64,000 bases of DNA from a bacterium (GTDB lineage Bacteria > Deinococcota > Deinococci > Deinococcales > Deinococcaceae), in NCBI GenBank assembly GCA_021810505.1, contig JAJZIR010000001.1:372001-436000 (forward strand). The letters are read 5' to 3'. Each line of letters opens with the position of its first letter. The stretch's first letter is position 1. Shown piece after piece: positions 6,900-17,502 of the stretch. The position numbers were made by a program, and so were the translations under genes. The notes beneath the pieces were generated by a model. The model was given only the letters and a program-made list of their open reading frames with translations. It ran no database searches and had not been told where the DNA came from.

Positions 6900-9800
6900 A
6901 TGTCTGACCGGCCTATCAGTTCAGCTCTCCAGGGCGGCCCGCTGAGCCGGGCAGGAGGAGCCCGCCGAGGCCAGGGCGCTGCGGTGGACCTCAGCGCCCT
7001 ACAGCAGCAGCTGGACGCGTGGCTGGCCGCCCTGCTCGGCCACCTGTCCGAGGGAGCCCAGCTGGACCTGAGCTATCCCCTACCCGACGGCTCCAGCTTG
7101 CGGATCTCCGCGGCGCCCAAGAAGATGGTGGGGCTGCTCCCGCCCACCGACTACCCCCTGGAGTGCGGTGGCGCGGCGCCGGCTCACCTCACCGTACACC
7201 TGCCCAAAGGCAGCGATCTGCCCCAGAATTGGGAGCAGCTCTTAGAGCTGAGCTGCCAGAAGCTGCTCGAGCTGCTGATCGCGCACGGCTTGCGAGCGGG
7301 CCCCCCCGAAAGCGGCCAGAGCGACCTCCTGCTCGCGTCGCTCTTCGAGGAAGCCCCCATCGCGGCGGCCATCCGGGACGCCCAGGGCATCACCGTCAAC
7401 CGGGCTTTCGAGCAGCTCTTCGGGTTCAGCGCCGCAGACCTTCACGGGATCCGGGGGAGTGCGCTGTTCTTCGAAGCGAGGAACCAGGAAGAGACCCAGG
7501 AGGCCGAGGCCAAGCTGGCGCGCCACGAGACCGTGCGGGTCCAGACCGAGCGGTTGAGCAAGACCGGGGAGCGCATCCCTACCGAATTCATCGGGAAGCG
7601 GATCACCCTTCCAGGGAGCGCGCCGGTCGACCTGGCCTTTTACTACGACCTGCGCGAGCAGCTCCAGCTGCTCTCCGAGCTGCGCGACTCGGCGCTCAGC
7701 GATCCCCTGACCGGGCTCCCCAACCGGCGAGCGCTGCACGAGCGCATCGAGCAGGCCCTGAGCAGAGCCCAGCGCTTGGGTGGAGCAGTCGCGGTGGGCA
7801 TCTTGGACCTAGACGGCTTCAAAGCCATCAACGACCAGTGGGGGCACGCCGCCGGAGACGAGCTGCTCAAGGAATTCGCCCGCAGGCTGCAGCGGTTGGT
7901 CAGGGGGACCGACCTGGTGGCGAGGCTGGGAGGCGATGAGTTCGTGCTGGTCCTAGAGCACCTGACCTCGGACTTAGACCTCTCCAGGGTCCTGCAGAGG
8001 ATCCACAGCGCCGTGGACGCTCCCTTCACCATCGACGGCGAGGTGGAGGCCAAGATTGGCTTCAAGATCGGCCTCAGCCTGTTCCCAGAAGACTCCTCCG
8101 ATCCGGACAGCCTGCTGCGCCACGCCGACGACGCGCTCTACCAGCTCAAGTCCAAGCGCCAGAGCGAAGCTACCTGGACCCTATGGTCGGACGGCGGCGC
8201 GACCAGCCGGCCGGGTCCCACCAATCCGGTCCGGAGTGCGCTCCGCCAGGAGTTAGAGATATCGGAGCGCCTGGGCCTGTCCGATCAGATCCTCCAGGCC
8301 TCCCTGATAGAGCTGCTCGGGGGGAGCGAGGTAGGAGCTCCCACCCGCTTGCAGCCGGAAGAGGTCGCCGCGCTGCGATCCGGCCTACAGGGGGTGCTGC
8401 GCTGCCTGTTCTCCGCCGAGGAAGAGCCCAAAGAGCTGGAACAGCGGTCGGCCACGCTGGGAGAGCAAGCTGTCGGGCAGGGGATCGGGGCAGCTGCGCT
8501 GCTGGCGGCCCTGCACGCCGCTATCGCCGAGCTGTTCCGTAGCCTGGCCGACAGCCCGGGGGGGAACGCCTCCCTGCTGGGCCAGACCCTGCTGGCCCGG
8601 CTCAGCCAGGTCTCCCGGCGGGTACATCAGGTTGAGGCGGCGTGGCGGCAACAACAGTACGGCCTGCTGGTCAGCCTCCAGGAGCTTGTCCGCCAAGCAG
8701 CCAGCCCCCAGGAGATCCTCAACCTGTTTGCCAAGGACCGGCACATCGTGGCCGCGGCGATCGGCCGGTCCAGCGCCCTGGGGCGCTACGTCCCGGAGTT
8801 TAGCCTGGGGCGCTTCGACGACTTCTTCAGGGACATCGAAGCGCACAACCTCAGGCCCCTCCTGAACGACCCGTCTCACCGCCTGGGCCAGAGCCCGACC
8901 GCCAGGGCCTGGCAGAGCGGAGAGCTGGTCATCGCCAGCTTGGAAGACCCCGACTACGCCACCTGGAGGGGGGTTTGGGCAGGGCACGGGCTGCGCAGCC
9001 AGGCGGCCATCCCCCTGAAGAGCGGGGAGCGCAGCAGCCGCTGGGTCCTGACGCTCTACAGCGAGCAGAGCGGGTACTTCCTGAGTGAGGAAGCGAGCCA
9101 CCTGCTCCAAGCCATGGCTGAACTGCTGCGGCAGCTGAGCGACCGAGAGGTGGACCCCCCCAGGTCCGATGGCCAAGCCTACCGGCTCAGGCAGCTACTC
9201 GGTCAGGACCGGCTAGAACTGCACTACCAGCCGGTCATCGACCTGAGCGACGGAAAGGTTCGCCACGTCGAGGCGCTCGCGAGGCTGCGCAGCAGCGACA
9301 CCCAACTGCTGCACCCAGCCCAATTCTTGGCCAATTTCGGCAAAGAGGAGTTAGATCAGCTCTTTCGGCAGGGGCTCACCCAGGCGCTCTGGCAGCTCCA
9401 GGCCTGGGAGAGGTTGGGGGTGCGCTTAGGCGTCGCCGTCAACGTGCCGCCGGACGCCTTGACCAGCCCCAGCTGCGCTGAGTGGGTAGCGGAGGCGCTG
9501 CAGGAGAGCGGAACTGATCCCAGCCGGCTACAGCTCGAGCTCAGCGCCAGCGTGACGGTACCCCCCGAAATCCTGGCCGATCTGGCCCGGCTAGGCGTCA
9601 CGCTGGCCCTGGATGACATCGACCTCTCCTATCACGGGATCCTGGGAGCTTACCAGCAGCCCTTCAAGGTGGTCAAGCTGAATCCGGACGGCCTGCGCAT
9701 CCGCTCCCAGGCCGACCTCAAGGACGTCGGGCTAGTCGGCTCCCTGGCTAGGCTGGCCCACAACCTCGACCTGGAAGTGGTCGTCGGAAGGCTGGAGAGC

Positions 9801-10193
9801 CCCGGGCTTCTGGAAGCAGCCAGCCTGTTGGGGGGCTGCCTCGGGCAGGGCTACGCCATCTCCGCCCCCCTACCCCCTCAGGAGCTGGTGCACTGGACGC
9901 AGACCTTCCGGTGGGAGATGCCAGCTGCGGGCAGCGGAATTCCCAAGACAGCGCTGGGGGCGCTGGCATCCCACTGGCGCTGGGAGGAACTGCTCGGGCC
10001 GGCCCAGTGGCTGGATGCCTCCGACTCCGCCGAGCACTGCGGGCTGACCCGGTACCTGAAAGCCCAGCAGCTGGAGGGGACACCGCTCGATCAAGCTCAC
10101 CGGGAACAGCACCAAGCTGCGCGCGATTTTGGGCTGAGCAGCTCCGCCTACGGCTTCTGGTCCTGGAAAGTGAGCCAACTCCTGGGCGAGTAG
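6900..10193 (+). CDS. PAS-GGDEF-GAF-EAL signalling protein (diguanylate cyclase with degenerate EAL)
   Basis: Cyclic-di-GMP signalling protein of about 1097 residues. Domains as read: variable N-terminus; PAS-like ~145-250 (LLASLFEEAPIAAAIRDAQGI); GGDEF ~255-420 with LSDPLTGLPNRR, intact RLGGDEF and an RxxD product-inhibition site (RGTD) five residues before GGDEF; a helical region; GAF-like ~600-750; EAL ~765-1010; ~80-residue tail. The GGDEF domain should be an active cyclase. In the EAL domain the EAL triad (VEALARL) and DD (LALDDID) are kept, but the ITE, KID and EGVE motifs are altered (LELSAS, KLNPDG, VGRLES), so phosphodiesterase activity is doubtful. No transmembrane segment seen, so it is probably cytoplasmic. 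Confidence 0.88.
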   Translation: MSDRPISSALQGGPLSRAGGARRGQGAAVDLSALQQQLDAWLAALLGHLSEGAQLDLSYPLPDGSSLRISAAPKKMVGLLPPTDYPLECGGAAPAHLTVHLPKGSDLPQNWEQLLELSCQKLLELLIAHGLRAGPPESGQSDLLLASLFEEAPIAAAIRDAQGITVNRAFEQLFGFSAADLHGIRGSALFFEARNQEETQEAEAKLARHETVRVQTERLSKTGERIPTEFIGKRITLPGSAPVDLAFYYDLREQLQLLSELRDSALSDPLTGLPNRRALHERIEQALSRAQRLGGAVAVGILDLDGFKAINDQWGHAAGDELLKEFARRLQRLVRGTDLVARLGGDEFVLVLEHLTSDLDLSRVLQRIHSAVDAPFTIDGEVEAKIGFKIGLSLFPEDSSDPDSLLRHADDALYQLKSKRQSEATWTLWSDGGATSRPGPTNPVRSALRQELEISERLGLSDQILQASLIELLGGSEVGAPTRLQPEEVAALRSGLQGVLRCLFSAEEEPKELEQRSATLGEQAVGQGIGAAALLAALHAAIAELFRSLADSPGGNASLLGQTLLARLSQVSRRVHQVEAAWRQQQYGLLVSLQELVRQAASPQEILNLFAKDRHIVAAAIGRSSALGRYVPEFSLGRFDDFFRDIEAHNLRPLLNDPSHRLGQSPTARAWQSGELVIASLEDPDYATWRGVWAGHGLRSQAAIPLKSGERSSRWVLTLYSEQSGYFLSEEASHLLQAMAELLRQLSDREVDPPRSDGQAYRLRQLLGQDRLELHYQPVIDLSDGKVRHVEALARLRSSDTQLLHPAQFLANFGKEELDQLFRQGLTQALWQLQAWERLGVRLGVAVNVPPDALTSPSCAEWVAEALQESGTDPSRLQLELSASVTVPPEILADLARLGVTLALDDIDLSYHGILGAYQQPFKVVKLNPDGLRIRSQADLKDVGLVGSLARLAHNLDLEVVVGRLESPGLLEAASLLGGCLGQGYAISAPLPPQELVHWTQTFRWEMPAAGSGIPKTALGALASHWRWEELLGPAQWLDASDSAEHCGLTRYLKAQQLEGTPLDQAHREQHQAARDFGLSSSAYGFWSWKVSQLLGE

Positions 10194-10208
10194 CTGGAAG
10201 GGGCGGAC

Positions 10209-10214
10209 TAAGCT
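10209..10214 (+). promoter_or_regulatory. -10 box of leaderless aminotransferase promoter
   Basis: TAAGCT, 6 nt before ATG 10221, in the 27-nt gap after the GGDEF gene. Confidence 0.55.
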
Positions 10215-10220
10215 GGGCGC

Positions 10221-11414
10221 ATGCGCGCACCGTATCCCCCCAAGCCCACCCCTTTCGGCAAAGACCTGCGCCCCTGGTGGGGCCTGGATCCAGAGTTGAC
10301 CTACCTGAACCACGGCACCGTCGGCGCCTGCCCCCTACCGGTTCTAGCGGCGCAGGAGCAGCTCAGGAGAAGGATTCAGGGCAACCCGGCGCGCTGGCTG
10401 CTGCGCGAGCTCAGCGACCTAGGGTCCCCGGACAGCCCGCCGCTGCTGCGCCAGGCTGCTGCCCAAGTGGCTCGCCACTTGGGCAGCCTGGGCCAAGACC
10501 TGGTCTTCGTGGACAACGCCACCACCGGCGTCAACGCCGCGCTGCGCTCGGCCGAGCTCCGTCCCGGCGACGAGGTCCTGATCACCGACCTGGGTTACGG
10601 ATCGGTGACCCTGGCCGCCAGACGGATCTGCAAGGAGCGCGGCGCAGATCTGCGGATCGCCCACCTACCGGTCCCGCTGCACTCCGGCCTCCAGGCCCTG
10701 GAGGCCCTGGAGGCCGCTTTCGGGCCCAAGACCCGGCTCCTGATCACCGATCACGTGACTTCGGAGACCGCGCTGGTCCTTCCAGTCAAAGACATCAGCG
10801 CGCTGGCCCACCGCCGCGGGATCCAGGTCATCGTCGACGGCGCTCACGCGCCCGGAAGCTTTGCCCTGAACATCCCGGCTCTGGGGGCCGATTGGTACGC
10901 CGCCAACTTGCACAAATGGGCCTTCGCCCCCTTGGGCTGCGCAATCCTCTGGGTCGATCCGCGCTGGCAGGCGCGCACCGAACATCCGATAGCCTCCTGG
11001 GGCGAGGAGCGGAGTTTCCAACTCCGGTTCGACTGGGTAGGGACCAAGGACCCCACTCCGTTTCTGTGCGCACCGGAAGGGTTCCGCTTTCTGGAGGCCC
11101 TGGGCAGCGAGGCGACCTGGCGCTACACCTCCGAGCTGGCCTGGTCCAGCGCACAACAGCTCACCCAGCGCTGGGGTCTCCCCTTCCTCAGCGAGAGGTC
11201 GTTAGTTGGACCGATGGTCAGCGTCCCCCTGCCCAAGGCGCTGGGCCAAGAGGCACCCGATGCCAAGCGGCTGCAAGGCCAGCTGCAGCGGCAGGGAATC
11301 GAAGTGCCGATCAAGGCGCTGGCCGGCCAGCTGTGGGCCAGGCTCTCGTTAGCTCCCTACTGCGACGCAGAGGACGTCTCGCGCTTCGCGGACGCGGTCG
11401 AGAGCAGCGTCTAG
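10221..11414 (+). CDS. Class V aminotransferase, isopenicillin-N-epimerase/cysteine-desulfurase-like
   Basis: PLP enzyme of fold type I, class V. 397 residues. Seen: N-terminal LTYLNHGTVGACPLPVLAAQ, VDNATTGVNAALR, LITDLGYGSV, Asp of the PLP pocket in IVDGAHAPGSF, and Schiff-base Lys in ANLHKWAFAPLGC. NHGTVG and the spacing are typical of the isopenicillin N epimerase-like subgroup. These are commonly annotated as epimerases, but actual substrates vary, so no specific reaction is claimed. It converges with kdpE; 9 nt separate the two stops. Confidence 0.88.
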   Translation: MRAPYPPKPTPFGKDLRPWWGLDPELTYLNHGTVGACPLPVLAAQEQLRRRIQGNPARWLLRELSDLGSPDSPPLLRQAAAQVARHLGSLGQDLVFVDNATTGVNAALRSAELRPGDEVLITDLGYGSVTLAARRICKERGADLRIAHLPVPLHSGLQALEALEAAFGPKTRLLITDHVTSETALVLPVKDISALAHRRGIQVIVDGAHAPGSFALNIPALGADWYAANLHKWAFAPLGCAILWVDPRWQARTEHPIASWGEERSFQLRFDWVGTKDPTPFLCAPEGFRFLEALGSEATWRYTSELAWSSAQQLTQRWGLPFLSERSLVGPMVSVPLPKALGQEAPDAKRLQGQLQRQGIEVPIKALAGQLWARLSLAPYCDAEDVSRFADAVESSV

Positions 11415-11423
11415 GCAGCCGGC

Positions 11424-12128
11424 TCAGCGGTCGGGCAGCAGGCGGTAGCCTACCCCGAGCTCGGTAGCGATGTAGCGGGGGCTGGTCGGATCATCCCCGA
11501 GCTTGCGGCGCAGGTGTCCTACGAAGATCCTGAGGTAGTGCACGTCATCTTGGGATTGCTCTCCCCAGACCGCCCTGAGCAGCTGCTGGTGGGTCACCAC
11601 CAGGCTCTGGTGCTGCGCTAAGGTCCAAAGCAGGGCGAATTCCTTGCGGGACAGGTGGATGATCTGCCCGCCCACCGTCACCTGGCGGCGCAGGCCGTCA
11701 ATCTCCAAGTCCTTGCAGCAGTAAGTCGCCTGCATCGGCAGCGCTTCCGGCTGGTCGCGCAGCAGCACCCGGACCCTGGCCACCAGCTCGCCGATACCGA
11801 AGGGCTTGGTCACGTAGTCGTTGGCCCCCCGCTCTAAGGCCAGCACCTTCTGGCGCTCCTGGCTGCGCACCGAAAGGACCAGCACCGGCACCCTGCTCCA
11901 CTCCCGCAGCTGGACCAAGACCTCCTGGCCGTCCATGTCCGGGAGACCCAGGTCCAGGATGATCAGCTGGGGGGATTCCATCGCAGCCAGCTCCAGGCCC
12001 TGGGCGCCACCAGAGGCTTCCAGGACGACGAAACCCTGCGAAACCAGGGCGATCCGCAGAAAGCGGCGGATCTGCGGCTCGTCATCGACGATCAGGATGG
12101 TGGGACCCTCAGGCACCGGCTGCCCCAC
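11424..12128 (-). CDS. kdpE: KdpE response regulator
   Basis: OmpR/PhoB-type transcription factor that activates the Kdp operon under low K+ or osmotic stress. 234 residues. Seen: acidic pocket VDDEPQIRR, phospho-acceptor Asp in LIILDLGLPDMDG, Lys in NDYVTKPFGIGEL, and a C-terminal winged helix with VHYLRIFVGHLRRKLGDDP. GTG start at 12128 overlaps the kdpD stop; GTG 12116 (VPEGPTIL) is an equally possible start. Last gene of the Kdp group. Confidence 0.94.
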   Translation of the reverse strand: MGQPVPEGPTILIVDDEPQIRRFLRIALVSQGFVVLEASGGAQGLELAAMESPQLIILDLGLPDMDGQEVLVQLREWSRVPVLVLSVRSQERQKVLALERGANDYVTKPFGIGELVARVRVLLRDQPEALPMQATYCCKDLEIDGLRRQVTVGGQIIHLSRKEFALLWTLAQHQSLVVTHQQLLRAVWGEQSQDDVHYLRIFVGHLRRKLGDDPTSPRYIATELGVGYRLLPDR

Positions 12129-14805
12129 CCAGTGCTACCTGCTCCGGAGAGGTGATGGGGAGCAGCACCCGCATCCGAGTCCCCTTACCACCTGGGCCGT
12201 CCAAGACGCTGAGTTGACCCCCATGCGCCTGGATCAGGCCCCGGGCGATGGCCAAACCCAGCCCCATACCCGGGGGTTGGCGGTCTCCTAGGTGCACGCG
12301 GTAGAACATATCGAAGACCCTGGCTTTCTCGGTGTCCGGGATCCCGACCCCTTGGTCGCAGACGTCGATCCCGATCTGGCCCGGAGACGCGGTCACCGTG
12401 ATGGAGACCGTGCCCTGCGGCGGGGAATACTTGATGGCGTTCTCGACCAGGTTCAGCAGGGCCTGTTCGATCAAGGCTGCCTGCACGAACAGCAGAGGGA
12501 GGTGATCCGGGACGAAGGTCTCGATCCGCACGCTTCCCGAGCTGGGCTGCAGGCGCTGCACCACGCTACCCACGATCTCGGCCAGATCCGCCCACTCCCT
12601 CTGGATGGTGTAGCCGGCTTGGCCGAGCTTGGTCATGTCCAGGAGGTTTTGGATGTAGCGGTTGAGCCGCCTGGCCTCCTCCAGGGTGGTGCGCAGCAGC
12701 TCGCGCTGATCCTCGGGGCCGATGCTGGAGCCGTAGTCGGCCAGGCTGGAGACCGATCCGATGATGGCGGCTAGGGGCGTCCTCAGGTCGTGAGAAACCG
12801 AAGCCAGCAGCGCGGAGCGCAGCTGCTCCCCCTCCATGCTCACCCTCGCCTCCTCCACGTCCGAGACCAGCAAGGTCCGTTCGATAGCGATGGCGGCCTG
12901 ATCGCAGACAGCTTCCAACAACCTGCGCGCGTCCCTGGTCAGGCGTTCCGGCCTGGACCCAGCCGCAATCCCGAGCACCGCGATCACTCCCCGCCTGGAC
13001 TGCACCGGCAGGAAAAGCCAGCTGGCTGCGCCCAGCGTCTCGGTGGACCAGCCGGCCACCTGGCCGTGCTGCGCCACCCAGCGGGCAGCGGCCCGGTCTA
13101 CCTCGCCGAGCTGGGCGCGCACCTCCTTGAACAGGTCCTCGCTGCCCCCCTGGGGAACGAGCATCCCCGCCGCCCCCAAGCCTAGATCGCGCTCCACGAA
13201 GGTCTCCATCAGGCCCAGGATCTCGAAAGCCGAGGTGGCCGAAGCCAGGGACCGGCTAAAGCTGAGCAGGGTCCTGGACTGCTGATTGGTGCGCCGCAGC
13301 TGCAGGACCTGGGCCCGGACCCTGGAGGCCAGGTTGGCCGTGATCACCGCGACGACCAAGAAGAACACGATGGTGGTGAATTCGCCGGTGTACTTGACCG
13401 CGAGCGAGTAGTAGGGGACGGTGAAGAAGTAGTCGTAGCTCAGGAAGCTCAGCAGCGCCGCCAAGATGGCCGGGGCCAAGCCGTAACGGATGCTGACGAA
13501 CAGCACCCCCATCAGAAAAGCCAGGGAGATGTTCGGCCCCGGGAGGGTCTGCTTGAGCCCCCAGGCGAAACCGGTCGCGACGAGGACGGTCAGGGCAGCG
13601 GGGAGCAAGCTGGAGACCGGCAGCTCGACCGCCGCCCTCCAGCGCGGCCAGCTGAAGCGGCCGGGCTTACCCTCTTCGTCTGGAACAAAGGTGACCTCGT
13701 AGCCGGTCCCGCGCGCCAAGATCTTGGCCGAGATATCTCTGCCCCTACCCAGCCAGGGCCAGGGGTACTCGCGCCCTCTCCCCAAGACGATGGCGGTCAC
13801 ATTGTGCCGGACCGCGTAGGCCAGCACTTCCTCAGCGACGTCTCGGCCCGGGACGACTACCGATTCCCCTCCTAGGCGCTCGACCAAGTGCATCACCGCT
13901 TCCAAGCGGTTACGCTCCGCCTCGCTGTAGGCCCGCTGCTCCAATTCGACGTGTAGGGCCACCCAGGGCGCCTGGCGGCGCTCGGCACGGCGCCGGACGT
14001 AGCGGACGATCCGCTCGCTGTGCGGCGACAGCCCGATGCAAGCCAGGATCCGGAACCTGGCCGGCAGCGGTCCCGGTACCGAGTGGACGTGCATGTAGTT
14101 GACCAGAGAAGCGTCGACGTGCTCGACAGCGAATTCCATGGCCATCTCGCGCAGGGCGATCAAGTTTCCTGGGTTGAAGAAGCGGTGGATGGCCCGCACC
14201 GCCTGCTCGGGGACGTAAACCTTGCCTTCTTGTAGGCGCTGGATCAGCTCGGTCGGGGGGAGGTCGATCAAGGTGATCTCGGCGGCCTGCTCCAGGACAC
14301 GGTCCGGGACGGTCTCCTGGACCCAGACGCCGGTGATCTGCTGGACCAGGTCCCGCCGGCTCTCGATGTGCTGGATATTGACGGTGGTATAGACGTCGAT
14401 CCCGGCAGCCAGGATCTCCTCGACGTCCTGATAGCGCTTGGCGTGGCGAAGACCTGGCGCGTTGGTGTGGGCCAGCTCGTCCACCAAGACCAGCTGGGGG
14501 TGCCTCGCCAGGATCCCATCGAGATCCATCTCGCCCAGAATCACCCCGCGGTAGTTCACCCGCAGCCGCGGCAGCACCTCCAGTCCAAGAGCCATCCGCT
14601 CGGTATCCTGGCGCCCATGGGTCTCCAGGATACCGATGACCAGGTCGGTGCCCTCCCGTTTGCGCTCGTGGGCGGCCTGCAACATATCGTAGGTCTTGCC
14701 GACCCCAGGCGCCGATCCTAAGAAGACCTTGAGCCGACCGGAACCCTCCTTGGCCACTGCGGCTAGCAGGGCTTCGGGATCGGGCCCGCGGTCATCCCCG
14801 GTCAA
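12109..14805 (-). CDS. kdpD: KdpD sensor histidine kinase
   Basis: Membrane sensor kinase for K+ limitation, partner of KdpE. 898 residues, full length. Order: N-terminal KdpD domain with Walker A GSAPGVGKTYDM (about 31-42), a Usp-like domain, four hydrophobic segments (about 395-500), a GAF-like region, HisKA with phospho-His in SVSHDLRTPLAAI, and HATPase with NLVENAIKYSP, DQGVGI and GMGLGLAIARG. TTG start with a good ribosome-binding site (AGGAGG) just upstream. Lies 44 nt after kdpC. Confidence 0.96.
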   Translation of the reverse strand: MTGDDRGPDPEALLAAVAKEGSGRLKVFLGSAPGVGKTYDMLQAAHERKREGTDLVIGILETHGRQDTERMALGLEVLPRLRVNYRGVILGEMDLDGILARHPQLVLVDELAHTNAPGLRHAKRYQDVEEILAAGIDVYTTVNIQHIESRRDLVQQITGVWVQETVPDRVLEQAAEITLIDLPPTELIQRLQEGKVYVPEQAVRAIHRFFNPGNLIALREMAMEFAVEHVDASLVNYMHVHSVPGPLPARFRILACIGLSPHSERIVRYVRRRAERRQAPWVALHVELEQRAYSEAERNRLEAVMHLVERLGGESVVVPGRDVAEEVLAYAVRHNVTAIVLGRGREYPWPWLGRGRDISAKILARGTGYEVTFVPDEEGKPGRFSWPRWRAAVELPVSSLLPAALTVLVATGFAWGLKQTLPGPNISLAFLMGVLFVSIRYGLAPAILAALLSFLSYDYFFTVPYYSLAVKYTGEFTTIVFFLVVAVITANLASRVRAQVLQLRRTNQQSRTLLSFSRSLASATSAFEILGLMETFVERDLGLGAAGMLVPQGGSEDLFKEVRAQLGEVDRAAARWVAQHGQVAGWSTETLGAASWLFLPVQSRRGVIAVLGIAAGSRPERLTRDARRLLEAVCDQAAIAIERTLLVSDVEEARVSMEGEQLRSALLASVSHDLRTPLAAIIGSVSSLADYGSSIGPEDQRELLRTTLEEARRLNRYIQNLLDMTKLGQAGYTIQREWADLAEIVGSVVQRLQPSSGSVRIETFVPDHLPLLFVQAALIEQALLNLVENAIKYSPPQGTVSITVTASPGQIGIDVCDQGVGIPDTEKARVFDMFYRVHLGDRQPPGMGLGLAIARGLIQAHGGQLSVLDGPGGKGTRMRVLLPITSPEQVALGGAAGA

Positions 14806-14849
14806 GGGATCCTCCTGTCGCCTAGAGCCATGTCCAGATCATGGCACGA

Positions 14850-15434
14850 TTATCCCCCTGAAGCTTTCTGCGCAGCGCTCAGGCGATCCAGCGCCAAATT
14901 CAGCTCCAAGACGTTGACCACCGGGCGGCCGAGGATCCCCAGGAGCGGTTCCTGGATGTGCCGGGCGATCAGGCGGTCGATCAGGTGCAGGGGTAGGTGC
15001 CGCGAGCGCGCCACCATGGGAGCCTGATAGCGGGCCGCGGCTGGGGAGATGTCCGGATCCAGGCCGCTCGCGCTGGAGGTGACCAAGCCGAAGGGCACCG
15101 CCTGCTTGTTCCCCAGCCGCAGCTGCCAGCGCTCGGCCCGTCTCCGGACGTGGGCGATGAGCAGCCGGTTGGTCGGCGCTAGATTGGACGCCCCAGAGCC
15201 GTTGGCGGCGTAGCCCACCGCGGAAGGGCGCGGGTGGAAGTAAGTCGGCCCGCGGAAGCGCTGGGCGACCAGGGCTGACCCCACCACCCGGCCGCCTTGG
15301 CGCAGCAAGCTGCCGTTGGCCTGCCAGGGGAAAGCCAGCTGGCTGATACCGGTCATCACCAGAGGATAGATCAGGCCGAACAGCAGCCCGATAGCCAGGA
15401 TCATGACCAACGAAGCGCGCAGTTCTCGCATCAT
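14850..15434 (-). CDS. kdpC: Potassium-transporting ATPase subunit C
   Basis: Stabilises the KdpFABC K+ pump and aids ATP binding by KdpB. 194 residues with one N-terminal membrane helix (LVMILAIGLLFGLIYPLVMTG) and a periplasmic domain. Seen family motifs: FRGPTYFHPRPSA, GSGASNLAPTN and VTSSASGLDPDISPAAA. Two ATGs stand side by side (15434 and 15431); the GGAGGG just before them fits the second slightly better. Starts 7 nt after kdpB. Confidence 0.96.
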   Translation of the reverse strand: MMRELRASLVMILAIGLLFGLIYPLVMTGISQLAFPWQANGSLLRQGGRVVGSALVAQRFRGPTYFHPRPSAVGYAANGSGASNLAPTNRLLIAHVRRRAERWQLRLGNKQAVPFGLVTSSASGLDPDISPAAARYQAPMVARSRHLPLHLIDRLIARHIQEPLLGILGRPVVNVLELNLALDRLSAAQKASGG

Positions 15435-15441
15435 CCCTCCA

Positions 15442-17493
<2,052 letters not shown>

Positions 17494-17502
17494 GGGTACA
17501 CC

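Noticed and set aside
9911-11467. 518-codon plus-strand frame across the GGDEF gene end and the aminotransferase
   Set aside because: Out-of-frame shadow rich in Pro/Arg/Gly; both underlying genes have clear family motifs.
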